Positions 41,032 through 50,078 of a stretch of DNA of 64,000 nt are shown piece by piece. This stretch comes from CAZNOG01 sp964574635 (GTDB taxonomy: Bacteria; Bacteroidota; Bacteroidia; Flavobacteriales_D; Cryomorphaceae), in the NCBI GenBank assembly GCA_964574635.1, contig CAZNOG010000003.1, forward strand, positions 1-64,000, read 5' to 3'. Position 1 is the first letter of the stretch. The number at the start of each line of letters is the position of its first letter. A program made the translations under genes and the position numbers. The notes under the pieces are model-generated. The model worked only from the letters and a program-made list of their open reading frames with translations, searched no databases and was not told the DNA's origin.

Positions 41032-43797
41032 TCACCGGTCCACGCGGACTTTTCGAGCCACCCTCTCATCGCCGAATTGCAGTTCCACCAAGTAAATACC
41101 TGCGGCCAGACCGTGCAAATCGATGGTGTGGCGCACGGATCCGGTGCGCTGCGAACCAAAATCCCTCACTTTTACCGTGTGCCCCACGGCGTCGATGATG
41201 CGCACCACAAGTTTCGACGACTCCAACACGGTAAAGTCCAAATTCAATTTTCCTTCGGTGGGATTGGGAAAGATCGACAGCCTCGACAATCCCACGATGT
41301 CATCTACTCCGATACTGAACCCGTTGTAGGTCAGCACACCGTCGAGCACGTGCACCAATCCGTTGATCGCCGTAAGGTCGGCCTCCGCGATGGTGTGGCC
41401 GTCGATACTCACGGAGCCTCCCTCCACGGATACGGTCACCGTTTCCCCGGCGAGGGTTTGCATCGTTCCTTCCGTCATATCGGCCAAAAAGGCGATGCCA
41501 CTGTACACGTGGTGTTGGATAAACTTCGCGATGGTGTCAACCGGCGAATCCATCAGCTCGACCAGGACTCCCTCTTCCATCGCGTCGAAGGCGTCGTCGC
41601 TCGGGGCGAAAACCGTGAGTGGTTCCGCGCCGTTCATCAAGTCGGCCAAGCCGGCCAAATCGACGAGGGTTTTGAATGTGGTGTGCTGCCCGCTTTGGGA
41701 AATCACGTCGTAAACGGTGGGAGCTTCCTGAGGCACCAAAACCGCATCCACCACGTGCACCACCCCGTTGTCCGTCACCACATCGGCGGTGACGATCATG
41801 GCGTCATTCACGAATACGTCGCCGTTTTCTACCGTGATGTGCACGGGTTCTCCCGACTGCGTCGCGATCATCAGTCCGTCGGTGAGTTGCTCGGACAAAA
41901 ACTCATTTTCCACGAGGTGGTAACCCAAAACTGCGGAGAGCAATCCTTCCGCATCGGAAAGCCAATAATCCCACAAACCGTCCGGCAGAAGGGAAAAAGC
42001 CTCGTCCGTCGGTGCGAACACCGTAAACGGCCCTTCCCCGTTGAGAGTCTCCACGAGGTCGGCGGCGATCAAGGCGCTTTCGAGCGTTTCGTGGTCGTCG
42101 CTGAGCGCGATGGAGGTAAACACCGTATTCAGCGATTCACAAGTCAAGGTCGGATAGCCGTTGTCTGTCGATAGATTCGGCGACTCTTCCCCACAGAATC
42201 CCGCCTCCTGAATACCGACGAGGTAGGTCCCGTCCATCGGTGCGGTCCAGGTAATCTGACAATCCTCGACCATGACCAACAAGTCGCCGTTGGGATCGTA
42301 CACCGCCAATTCCGGCTCCCAGGATCCGGCACCGGGGCCGTCGCAAATGGAGAATGTATACGTCACGCCTTCCTGAAACCCGTCGATGGTATAGCTCTCG
42401 CTGGCGTACACCTCGAAGGAAGTAATCTGAAAAATCGGGCACACCCCGTTTTCAGCGACCGGAGCACCGCCGAAGATGGAGTTGAAATTCACCCACGGCC
42501 CGCCGGAGTACGTCGTGCATGGGGGAATCTCGATGATGACGGCGTCGACCACGTGCACCACGCCGTTCGTGCCGATCAAGTCGCTTACGACGATCTTGGC
42601 TCCGTTCACGTACACCGCGGTGCCCTCGGTAGACACTTCTAGTTCTTCACCGTTGAGCGCCGTCCACGTCGTTCCTTGCAACAATTCGAAAGCCCGTACG
42701 ATTTCACCGAGCACGTGCCCTCCCAGCAAGTCGGACAGCTCTCCGTCGGGATCGGTCAGAATATCTTCCCACATGCCTTCCGGCAAGGCGTCGATGGCTG
42801 CGTCGGTGGGAGCGAACATGGTGAATGCGCCCGTTCCGGAAAGGGTGTTTTGAAGTTCCGTCGAGTTGATCGACGCGTGGAGCTGTCCGAGGTCGGGATG
42901 GCCGGCAACCATGTCGTACACCGTGCGTTCCGCAGGCAGGTTCACGGCGTCGATCACGTGGGCCACGCCGTTGACGGCCACTACGTTTGACATCATGAGC
43001 GCAACGTCGCCCACGGTAATCACTCCGTTGTCGACGGTCACCTCCAAGGTATCGCCGAGCAAAGTCGTCACTTGAAGGCCCGATTCCATCAAGTTCGTCG
43101 TGAGCACCGTGTCAAGAATGTGGCTTTGCAAGATGTCGTGCAGTATCCCGTTGGGTTGGCCCATCCACGTTTGCCACAGGCCCTCGGGCAGCGCCTCGAT
43201 GACGGCATTGGTGGGAACGAACAGGGTGTATGTGCCGAACTCCGACAGCATTTGACCGAGGCCGGATGCGTCGAGGGCAGTGGTGAACATACTGACGCTT
43301 TCGTTCTGATTCAGAAGGTGGTACAGGGTTTTCGTCTCCGGCACGAGCACGCCGTTAATGGAATGCGCCCTTCCGTTGGAAGCGGTATAATTTCCCACGG
43401 TGATCAAGGCGTCGTTGATGTTTACGTCGTCACCGTCTACCGCGACCGAAAGGCTTTGACCTTGTAACGTCGTGTTGAGGGTCATTCCATCGTTGAGGGC
43501 ACCCAAGCCGACGTTGGCGGGCACTGTGTGGTACTTGAGAATATCGCTCAGCACGCCGGTGGGATCGGTGAAATAAGCCGCGAGCAGGTCTTGGGGAAAT
43601 GCTTGAAAAGCGGCATCCTCGGGCCCGAAGAGCGTCAGTGGACCGTCGCCTTGGTACAGGGAGGTCAACCCCGATTCAGCGATCGCTTGTTCAAGAATGT
43701 TGTGGTTGGGGCTGTTCTCTACGAGCTGGCCGATGGTCTGTGCGTTCACGGCGAGGGAAAAGGCCACCGCGAAGACCGAGAGTACAAATTTTTTCAT
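41032..43797 (-). CDS. Secreted protein with five fasciclin (FAS1) domains and T9SS sorting domain
   Basis: 921 residues from the ATG giving MKKFVLSVFAVAFSLAVNAQ, a clear signal peptide; the frame's upstream extension is intergenic. FAS1 domains 1-3 fill residues ~20-430 (each with a motif like GPLTLFGPEDAAFQAFP or GAFTMFAPTDAAIDALPEG and an HVVDAV end). A Cys-containing beta-rich insert (~440-565, TYSGGPWVNF ... GFCGEES) follows, then FAS1 domains 4-5 to ~840. The last ~80 residues (LSIFPNPTEGKLNLDF ... AAGIYLVELQFGDE) are a type A T9SS sorting domain. It is probably a surface adhesin; FAS1 proteins mediate adhesion, but the partner is unknown. The insert between domains 3 and 4 is unusual. 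Confidence 0.94.
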   Translation of the reverse strand: MKKFVLSVFAVAFSLAVNAQTIGQLVENSPNHNILEQAIAESGLTSLYQGDGPLTLFGPEDAAFQAFPQDLLAAYFTDPTGVLSDILKYHTVPANVGLGALNDGMTLNTTLQGQSLSVAVDGDDVNINDALITVGNYTASNGRAHSINGVLVPETKTLYHLLNQNESVSMFTTALDASGLGQMLSEFGTYTLFVPTNAVIEALPEGLWQTWMGQPNGILHDILQSHILDTVLTTNLMESGLQVTTLLGDTLEVTVDNGVITVGDVALMMSNVVAVNGVAHVIDAVNLPAERTVYDMVAGHPDLGQLHASINSTELQNTLSGTGAFTMFAPTDAAIDALPEGMWEDILTDPDGELSDLLGGHVLGEIVRAFELLQGTTWTALNGEELEVSTEGTAVYVNGAKIVVSDLIGTNGVVHVVDAVIIEIPPCTTYSGGPWVNFNSIFGGAPVAENGVCPIFQITSFEVYASESYTIDGFQEGVTYTFSICDGPGAGSWEPELAVYDPNGDLLVMVEDCQITWTAPMDGTYLVGIQEAGFCGEESPNLSTDNGYPTLTCESLNTVFTSIALSDDHETLESALIAADLVETLNGEGPFTVFAPTDEAFSLLPDGLWDYWLSDAEGLLSAVLGYHLVENEFLSEQLTDGLMIATQSGEPVHITVENGDVFVNDAMIVTADVVTDNGVVHVVDAVLVPQEAPTVYDVISQSGQHTTFKTLVDLAGLADLMNGAEPLTVFAPSDDAFDAMEEGVLVELMDSPVDTIAKFIQHHVYSGIAFLADMTEGTMQTLAGETVTVSVEGGSVSIDGHTIAEADLTAINGLVHVLDGVLTYNGFSIGVDDIVGLSRLSIFPNPTEGKLNLDFTVLESSKLVVRIIDAVGHTVKVRDFGSQRTGSVRHTIDLHGLAAGIYLVELQFGDERVARKVRVDR

Positions 43798-43971
43798 GCT
43801 GTGGTTGTTTAAAGGGTGAAATTGGCGAAAAGGGCCTGGATCGAGGCTAATTTCGACAAAAAAATTTAATCCACAGCCTGTTAGGCTCGAAAGCGGACGG
43901 TTAAGGTCAGTGGTCACCGAAGATGCGGCGGCCTGTGCCTCGTGGGAAATGGTTTTTATCGGGGAGCCGAA

Positions 43972-44382
43972 CTACGGCCCGGTATACTCCACGAAATTTC
44001 TTTCCGTCTCGTAGAGGATGACTTTGAGTGCGAGGCTGTCGTCGAGTTCGGGGCGCAGAATGCGCCATATCGCCTCCGCGATATTTTCGGCGGTGGGATT
44101 CACGTTGGCGAATTCGGCGGTTTCCTCATTGAGGTTTTTGTGGTCGAATCGTACCACCACGAGCTCTTTTATCAATCGGTTCAGGAAGGAGAGGTCCACG
44201 ACGAAACCGGTTTCGGGGTCTTTGGGTCCGGTCACGCCGACGATCAAGTTGTAATTGTGGCCGTGGTACTTGGGATTGCTGCATTTGCCGAACACTTCGG
44301 CGTTCTTCTCGTCGCTCCACGCGGGGTTGTGGAGCCGGTGCGCCGCATTGAAGTGGGCTTTTCTGAAGACTGTCGTGGCCAA
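43972..44382 (-). CDS. queD: 6-carboxytetrahydropterin synthase / 6-pyruvoyl-tetrahydropterin synthase family
   Basis: 136 residues. FNAAHRL gives the first zinc His, and KYHGHNYNLIVGV the next two, with the catalytic Cys in FGKCSNPKYHGHN. VVDLSFLNRLIKELVVVRFD and HKNLNEETAEFANVNPTAEN carry the catalytic His/Asp region, and VILYETERNFVEY ends the fold with the substrate-anchoring Glu. It converts dihydroneopterin triphosphate to carboxytetrahydropterin for queuosine (or sepiapterin-type pterins). queC/queE are not in view, so queuosine is the likely but unproven pathway. Confidence 0.92.
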   Translation of the reverse strand: MATTVFRKAHFNAAHRLHNPAWSDEKNAEVFGKCSNPKYHGHNYNLIVGVTGPKDPETGFVVDLSFLNRLIKELVVVRFDHKNLNEETAEFANVNPTAENIAEAIWRILRPELDDSLALKVILYETERNFVEYTGP

Positions 44383-44491
44383 TGGGGTAAAATTAAAACG
44401 TGCGCTCGTTTTGCAAACTTATTCAAGTTTCCCTTACGGGCGGCAAAACGAGCGCACGAAACACCTCGGCGCGTGACGAAAGCTTTCGGTT

Positions 44492-45001
44492 TCAGTTGCG
44501 AAAATCCGACAAGGCGATCATCAGTTTCTTTCTGGCCAAAAAGATGCGGCTTTTGATGGTGCCGATGGGCAGGTTGAGTTTGGCGGCGATTTCTTTGTAT
44601 TTGAACCCGCGGTTGTACATCTGGAATGGAATTCGGTATTCATCCGCGAGGCTGCCGATCACCGAGGTGATTTGCTTGTGGTCCATGCGCCCGTACGGGT
44701 CTTGCAAGCCGCTTTTGGCCGTGGAAGTATTGATCAGAAATTGTTCGTCGGTTTGATCGATGATCGTATTCGACCGCATGGCCTTGCGGTAATTGTTGAT
44801 GAAGGTGTTTCTCATGATGGTGTACAACCACGCCTTCAGGTTGGTTTTCGCTTGGAACTTATCGCGGTACACCAGGGCCTTCAGAAAAGTTTCTTGGGTG
44901 AGGTCGTTGGCTTCCTCTTCGTTGCCGGTAAAGCGGAATGCGAATGATTTGAGTGGTCGTTGGAATGCGATGAGTTCCCTGTTAAAATCGTACGTGCTCA
45001 T
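44492..45001 (-). CDS. ECF-type RNA polymerase sigma factor
   Basis: 169 residues from the ATG giving MSTYDFNREL; upstream codons are rejected because they lack sigma features. Region 2 shows LKSFAFRFTGNEEEANDLTQ, ETFLKALVYRDKFQ and LKAWLYTIMRNTFINNYRK; region 4 shows DEYRIPFQMYNRGFKYKEIA, LNLPIGTIKSRIFLARKKL. This is the general Bacteroidota ECF type that is often not paired with an anti-sigma, and none is adjacent here. Its targets are unknown. Confidence 0.93.
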   Translation of the reverse strand: MSTYDFNRELIAFQRPLKSFAFRFTGNEEEANDLTQETFLKALVYRDKFQAKTNLKAWLYTIMRNTFINNYRKAMRSNTIIDQTDEQFLINTSTAKSGLQDPYGRMDHKQITSVIGSLADEYRIPFQMYNRGFKYKEIAAKLNLPIGTIKSRIFLARKKLMIALSDFRN

Positions 45002-45766
45002 AGGATATCTTTTTTGTGGCTTTGTCGGTGGGTGAACCCCGTGCAAAGCCGGTTCGGTCAACAATTTCCGTGGGCGTGAACAATCCCGCCCGTTAATTCC
45101 TTTTAATCCCGAAGCGGCACGCGACCTATTGCGTTGAATTTCCGGAATATTTTCAGCGCGTTTTGGTTGTGCGTTCATCCCGTTTCAGGTTATGGTTAGC
45201 TTATCAATCAGTCTGCCATAGCGATGGTCATTCCGTTTTCGAAGGCGAAGAAATCGTTGGAAAAGCCGGGAAGAGGATGGGGGGTTTAGAGGGAGTAAGA
45301 CCCGCATGAGCATCCACTGATTCGCCTGAAAACAATGCCTATATGCAATTTGTCGAAAATATTCCGAACCGCAAAACCCCGCGGTGATTTTCCATCCGCA
45401 TGCCCCTGCGAAAAGCCGGCGGTCATACGTGGAAATCGATGCCGGCCAACTCGAAGTGTGGAATAAATGACCCAATACGTGTAGTTGCCCTCCTCACCAT
45501 TTCCCCGGTGTGGAACGCGGAGGTGAATTTCGGCGATTCCGGGAACGCGATTCTCACCCTGCCACCGGTTTACCGGTTCGAAAAACGCGGCTTTTTCCGC
45601 CTTCATCGAAAGTCAAAACCGCTGTGACCGCCCTGCGCTGCCGAGGTCGGGACGTGAATGCATCCCATCGACAGTGAATTAGTCTCCGTGCGGGGAACAA
45701 ACCACCGTGGATTGGGATAGATAAAGAACCGCCTACCCTTTGTGGGGGATTTCGGATTCGACGACC

Positions 45767-45784
45767 CACCCACAAAAACCCACA
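45767..45784 (-). repeat. Dispersed 18-bp motif, copy 4 (reverse, partial)
   Basis: Minus-strand GGGTTTTTGTGGGTGGG matches the first 15 positions of the motif exactly and diverges at the end. Confidence 0.4.
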
Positions 45785-45902
45785 ACCCCTTCGCCCATCC
45801 CCGGGAGAACATCCGTAGTCGATGGCCGGGCCGGCGAATCGGAAAATGCCCGAGCAACAGGGAGCTTCGCGGAAACCTGTACCGAAATCGGGTGCAACCT
45901 AT

Positions 45903-45910
45903 TATATTTG
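45903..45910 (+). promoter_or_regulatory. -7 box TATATTTG for the porW/sprE gene
   Basis: TATATTTG matches the consensus well and lies 84 bp before the TTG start at 45994. It supports a start downstream of here rather than at 45742. Confidence 0.5.
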
Positions 45911-45993
45911 CGCTCATCGGCCCGGCGGTACTTCGGCGGGTCGAAGGCAATAAATCGTCATCATTCCTGTTAATCGGGTACCAAATCCGGCCA

Positions 45994-48717
45994 TTGAAAA
46001 CCCTAATCAAACCCCGTTTAATACTGACTTTCACCATCATCGCATTGGTGATCGCCGGATGTTCGCGCAAAAAATCGGGCTTCACGCACCGCCTGTACCA
46101 CAACACTACTTCCCTGTATAACTGGTATTTCAACGCCAATGAAATCATGCGGCAGACGGAAGACCAGCTGTGGGCGAACAAAAAGGACGACTATCTAGAG
46201 CTGCTTCCGATCTACGTGCTGCCGGATGAAGAAATGCAGAAGAATCTGATTCCGCAGATGGACGCCGTGATCGAAAAGTGCGGTACGCTGATCGACCGGC
46301 ACAGCATGGAGATCAAGAAAACCGAGCACAACAAGTGGATCGATAACGCCTACCTGCTGATCGGAATCGCGAGTTATTACAAGGGCTTGCCTTCCAAAAC
46401 CGAGGAGATGGCCACATACGTGGCGAAGAAGTACAAGGCGGGTGACGCGCGGCACGATGCCGCCCTGTGGCTGGCGAGAACGTACATCGACGCCGACCGG
46501 TACGGAAAAGCCAATACCGTGCTGTCGGTGATATCCAACGGCAATTCGGATGACCGTCCCAAGGATTTCCCGTGGAAGCTCGAGACGGTCTACGCGTACA
46601 TGTACCTTAAGCAAGAGCGCTACGTCGACGCCATACCTCACCTTCAGGACGCCGCGGCGATGTGTACCGAAGACCGAATGAAGGCGCGACTTACCTATAT
46701 CCTGGCGCAGACGCTTCAGTTGGAAAGGCGATCGGCCGAAGCGATAGCGACGTTCGCGGCGGTGGTGGACATGAAGCCGGACTTCGAAATGGAGTTTTAC
46801 GCCAAGATCAGCCAGGCGCTGGCCTTCGACCGAAAGCTCGATTCGCAGAAGATCAAGCAGATGCTGCACGACATGATCGACGACAAGCGGAATACGCCGT
46901 ACTACGACCAAATTTACTACGCCTTGGCGGATATGGCCTTGGAGGAACAAGACGTGGAGTTGGGCGTGGAGTACCTGCAAAAGTCCGTCGCGTCGAGTGT
47001 GGACAACGTGGCCCAAAAAGGGAAGAGCTACCTGCGGCTGGCCGACCTGTATTTCGAAGACCGCTTGTACCGCCCGGCAAAGAGTTATTACGACAGCGCC
47101 ACGACTTCGCTGCCCGAGGATTATCCGAATTACGACAGAATCATGATCAAGGCGCGATCCCTGGACGAGTTGGTGAATAACCTGGAGATCGTGGAACACA
47201 ACGACAGCCTTCTCGCGCTCGCGGCCATGGACACCAAAGATTTGGAGAAGAAAATCCTCCGCATGATCGCCGATTTGGAGGCCGAGGCCGAAAGAAAGAA
47301 ACAAGAAGAGCTGGCCGCGTTGGAACGCCTGCAGAACCGCTCTTCATTCCCTTCCGCAGGCGGCGGGGCGAGTTACTCGGGCAAAGACTGGTACTTCTAC
47401 AACGCCGCCGCTCTGGGCAGTGGCTTCCAAGAATTCAAACGCCGGTGGGGGGATCGAAAATTGGAAGACAATTGGAGGCGATCGTCCAAAACCACGGTGC
47501 TCGCGCGCCTGGATTCGGATAACCCCACGGATTCGGCCGCCATGGCCCTGGCGCAAGGCGACGAAATAAAAACGCTGGAAGAATACATGGCGGAGCTGCC
47601 CTTGGACGATTCATCGTCTACGGCGATGCGGTACGAAACCGCCGAAGCGCTGTACTCCATCGGTACGATTTACAAGGAGCGTCTTCGGGATTCGGACAAC
47701 GCGACCGGTTCGTTTTCCAGGGTGGTCAACGATTTCGAGGACTCACCCACCGCGCTGAAGTCGTATTACCAGCTCTACCGAATCTACGTCGACAAGGAAC
47801 AGTCGGGAGGTTTCGTAGGCACCGGCCTTCGCGACAATTCCGATTATTACAAAGACATTATCCTCTCCGATTATCCGGACAGCGAGTACGCCAAACTGAT
47901 TCTCAATCCCGATTACGTGACCGAGCACGCACGGCAGTACGAAGAGGAAAAACAGGCCTATACCGCGACCTATCGTCAATACACGCGACGTCAGTACTCG
48001 GCCGTATTGGTGGCGACCAATTCGGTGATCGAAAGAGAACCTGAAAACAACTTCCTTTCGAAGTACTACTTGTTGAAGGCGCTGACCATCGGCGAGAGCA
48101 GTCAAGCCGAGGCGTTCGAAGCCGCCCTCCGCGAGGTGATCTCCAAATTCGACGGCACCCCCGAAGCGGAAAAGGCGGCGGAATTGCTCAACGGACTGAA
48201 CGAGGCGAAATCGAAATTGGCGAGGGAGCAAAAGTTGGCGGCGACCGAGGATTCGGGGACGACCGAGGGACCGGCGGAAGGTTTTGCCAACCGAAGCGAA
48301 CCGAGGGACACCTCGTCGACCCGACCAGCCTCACCCGCGGCCACCGACATGTACGTCGCCGACGACGCGTCGGACCACTTCTTCGCTCTCGTGTATCCGA
48401 AAGATACCGAGCAAGCCAACGAGATACGGAATTTGGTGGCGGACTTCAACGGGAAATACTTCGCCTCCGACGGGCTGAGGATGACCAACAGTTTCATCGA
48501 CAAAGATCACCAAATCATGATCATCCGCAGCTTCTCCGACAAGGAGGCCGCCATGCGGTACTACAATTATTTCTTGGGCGATACGGACATATTGGGGCCG
48601 GTCAACGAGCACGGATTCCAATCCTTCGTCATCACCACGAAGAATTTCACCACGTTGTTTCGCAATAAAAACCCCCAAGTTTACCAGGTGTTTTTCGAAT
48701 CGACTTACCTGCCGTAA
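45994..48717 (+). CDS. porW: Type IX secretion system lipoprotein PorW/SprE
   Basis: 907 residues from a TTG start at 45994; an ATG at 45742 exists but lies upstream of the promoter box. The lipoprotein signal is LILTFTIIALVIAGC. FTHRLYHNTTSLYNWYFNAN with EIMRQ, and LLPIYVLPDEEMQKNLIPQM are hallmark PorW/SprE segments. TPR-like helical repeats fill residues ~100-430, then a Glu/Lys-rich coil, a second TPR region (~600-760), and a C-terminal domain (FFALVYPKDTEQANEIRNLV ... DTDILGPVNEHGFQSFVITT) typical of the family. PorW/SprE is needed for T9SS secretion and gliding. It fits the two T9SS cargo proteins in the window and is followed by bactofilin and atp genes, a synteny I recall in other Bacteroidota. 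Confidence 0.9.
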   Translation: MKTLIKPRLILTFTIIALVIAGCSRKKSGFTHRLYHNTTSLYNWYFNANEIMRQTEDQLWANKKDDYLELLPIYVLPDEEMQKNLIPQMDAVIEKCGTLIDRHSMEIKKTEHNKWIDNAYLLIGIASYYKGLPSKTEEMATYVAKKYKAGDARHDAALWLARTYIDADRYGKANTVLSVISNGNSDDRPKDFPWKLETVYAYMYLKQERYVDAIPHLQDAAAMCTEDRMKARLTYILAQTLQLERRSAEAIATFAAVVDMKPDFEMEFYAKISQALAFDRKLDSQKIKQMLHDMIDDKRNTPYYDQIYYALADMALEEQDVELGVEYLQKSVASSVDNVAQKGKSYLRLADLYFEDRLYRPAKSYYDSATTSLPEDYPNYDRIMIKARSLDELVNNLEIVEHNDSLLALAAMDTKDLEKKILRMIADLEAEAERKKQEELAALERLQNRSSFPSAGGGASYSGKDWYFYNAAALGSGFQEFKRRWGDRKLEDNWRRSSKTTVLARLDSDNPTDSAAMALAQGDEIKTLEEYMAELPLDDSSSTAMRYETAEALYSIGTIYKERLRDSDNATGSFSRVVNDFEDSPTALKSYYQLYRIYVDKEQSGGFVGTGLRDNSDYYKDIILSDYPDSEYAKLILNPDYVTEHARQYEEEKQAYTATYRQYTRRQYSAVLVATNSVIEREPENNFLSKYYLLKALTIGESSQAEAFEAALREVISKFDGTPEAEKAAELLNGLNEAKSKLAREQKLAATEDSGTTEGPAEGFANRSEPRDTSSTRPASPAATDMYVADDASDHFFALVYPKDTEQANEIRNLVADFNGKYFASDGLRMTNSFIDKDHQIMIIRSFSDKEAAMRYYNYFLGDTDILGPVNEHGFQSFVITTKNFTTLFRNKNPQVYQVFFESTYLP

Positions 48718-48738
48718 TCCGGCGCAACCCGCAAGAAA

Positions 48739-49239
48739 ATGTTCAAAAGTTCAAACCCACGTGAAATGGCCAAAATGACAGAACCACACTCTCCCGAAAA
48801 ACTAAACAGGATCGTAGCCGGCACGCAGATCGAAGGAGAAATCAATTCGGACAGCAATATTCGAATCGACGGCTCCCTTAAAGGTCGGATCAATGCCAAG
48901 GGCCGACTGGTGGTGGGTTCTACAGGTTCGATCGAAGGCGAGATCGTGTGCGAGAACGCCGAAATCGAAGGGAAAATCCTAGGCAAAATCACCGTCAAGG
49001 GCCTTTTGAGCCTCAAATCGACGGCGCGCCTCGAATGCGACATCATCACCGACAAGCTCGCCATCGAACCGGGCGCAACCTTCAGCGGAAATTGCTCCAT
49101 GGGCGGCGGTCACTCCACCTCAAACAGAAACCCCGATGCCCGCACAACGGAAAAACAATCGGACAGCCGAACAGGAGGCGACAGACAAGGCCAACGACCC
49201 GTATCGGAAATCCGCACAGCCCAAGGGGCGGGGAAGTAA
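48739..49239 (+). CDS. Bactofilin (polymer-forming cytoskeletal protein)
   Basis: 166 residues; the ATG at 48739 is used, with alternatives 9 and 12 codons later. Residues ~22-125 form the bactofilin right-handed beta-helix: LNRIVAGTQIEGEINSDSNI, RIDGSLKGRINAKGRLVVGS, GSIEGEIVCENAEIEGKILG, KITVKGLLSLKSTARLECDI. The C-terminal ~45 residues (polar, Arg/Thr/Asp-rich) overlap the next gene by 104 bp in another frame, which is unusually long. Bactofilins polymerise without nucleotide and organise the envelope. Confidence 0.92.
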   Translation: MFKSSNPREMAKMTEPHSPEKLNRIVAGTQIEGEINSDSNIRIDGSLKGRINAKGRLVVGSTGSIEGEIVCENAEIEGKILGKITVKGLLSLKSTARLECDIITDKLAIEPGATFSGNCSMGGGHSTSNRNPDARTTEKQSDSRTGGDRQGQRPVSEIRTAQGAGK

Positions 49240-49435
49240 GTTCTCGCCCAACGAATTTTACCGCTATTCCGGCATGGCCATCAAAATGGCCGTGGTTATT
49301 TTCGCAGGCGTCTACGGCGGTATCCTCCTCGACGAAAAATGGAACCTCTCCACCCCGTGGATGACCATCCTCTTGTCTCTGGTCGGCGTGGCGATGGCCA
49401 TTTACGTCGTCGTTCGCGACACAAAACCCCGATGA
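49136..49435 (+). CDS. AtpZ/AtpI family protein
   Basis: 99 residues. Two membrane helices (AIKMAVVIFAGVYGGILLDE and TILLSLVGVAMAIYVVVRD) with the AtpZ signature NEFYRYSGMAIKM and LLDEKWNLSTPW. The only ATG upstream of this signature is at 49136, inside the bactofilin gene, giving a 104-bp overlap; no better in-frame start was found. AtpZ/AtpI proteins assist F1Fo assembly and sit upstream of atpB here as elsewhere. The N-terminal 35 residues are polar and poorly constrained, which fits their also being bactofilin coding sequence. Confidence 0.88.
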   Translation: MPAQRKNNRTAEQEATDKANDPYRKSAQPKGRGSKFSPNEFYRYSGMAIKMAVVIFAGVYGGILLDEKWNLSTPWMTILLSLVGVAMAIYVVVRDTKPR

Positions 49436-49436
49436 T

Positions 49437-49832
49437 TTGAACGCAACCCGAAGCCCCAAAGGGTACATCACGAAATTGACTCTGACCACCGCCCTCGTAT
49501 ACGTGGGTGCCTGGCTTGTAGCCGAATACGTCATGGGCCACCCCCTACCCTCGGGGTTCATCATCGGATTCGGTGTGCTGGCCCTGGCGACCTACCTCAT
49601 CATGCTCTACTTGATACGGGCCAGCAAAAAACGGCCGCAAGTATTCGTCACCGGGTTCATCGGGTCCTTGGGCGCCAAGCTTTTCCTCTCCATGATCATT
49701 TTGGTGGTCGCCGGGTTGGTGCAGGGAGATTACTTCCGATTCACCGCCTTGGCGTACCTCGTAGGGTATTTCGCTTTGTCGGCCGTGGAAATTAGCAGTT
49801 TGCTGCCCTATTTGAAGGAAAAAAAGGAATAA
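49437..49832 (+). CDS. AtpI-like small membrane protein in the atp cluster
   Basis: 131 residues from a TTG start one base after the atpZ stop. Four membrane helices: TLTTALVYVGAWLVAEYV, FIIGFGVLALATYLIMLYLI, FVTGFIGSLGAKLFLSMIIL and VAGLVQG..., AYLVGYFALSAVEISSLL. The layout matches the small hydrophobic protein commonly encoded between atpZ and atpB in Bacteroidota, sometimes named ATP synthase protein I. A non-ATG start is likely because no ATG occurs before the first helix. Direct role in Fo assembly is inferred from position. Confidence 0.75.
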   Translation: MNATRSPKGYITKLTLTTALVYVGAWLVAEYVMGHPLPSGFIIGFGVLALATYLIMLYLIRASKKRPQVFVTGFIGSLGAKLFLSMIILVVAGLVQGDYFRFTALAYLVGYFALSAVEISSLLPYLKEKKE

Positions 49833-50033
49833 ACCGATCCCATCCCATCTTCGTCCACCTCTCGGTTCGTGTTGAAAAATGGGATTTTCATTCCCCGCTC
49901 GCCCAAAAATCCATCCGTCGAAAAGCCTTGACGTTCCGAGGTTCGCACCGATCCTTTTCCCCCTTGCCCACACCGTCCCGAACCCGGGGCAAAAAAAGCC
50001 TTTTGCGTGGCTTTACACACAATTAAAATGTAT

Positions 50034-50041
50034 TACCTTTG
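50034..50041 (+). promoter_or_regulatory. Promoter of atpB (-7 box TACCTTTG)
   Basis: TACCTTTG with an upstream TTTA at 50012-50015 about 18 bp away fits the Bacteroidota -33/-7 layout better than most sites in this window. It would drive atpB onward with a leader of ~35 nt. The rest of the gap 49833-50078 shows nothing clear. Confidence 0.55.
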
Positions 50042-50078
50042 CAGTCGATTTTTTAAGGCCCTGAAAACGGTGGGGAAC

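Larger units (their letters stand above)
45002..45993. other. ~1 kb gene-poor intergenic stretch
   Basis: No reading frame here has a recognisable domain or an acceptable composition. It contains a reverse-oriented copy of the 18-bp motif (ACCCACAAAAACCC, 45768-45781) and, near the right end, the promoter of the porW-like gene. The first ~180 bp should hold the leader of the sigma factor gene. I see no hairpin repeat copy. Confidence 0.45.

Noticed and set aside
45286..45606. 106-codon minus-strand frame in the 1-kb gap
   Set aside because: Arg/Gly/His-rich translation without domains; overlapping frames in the same gap look equally random.
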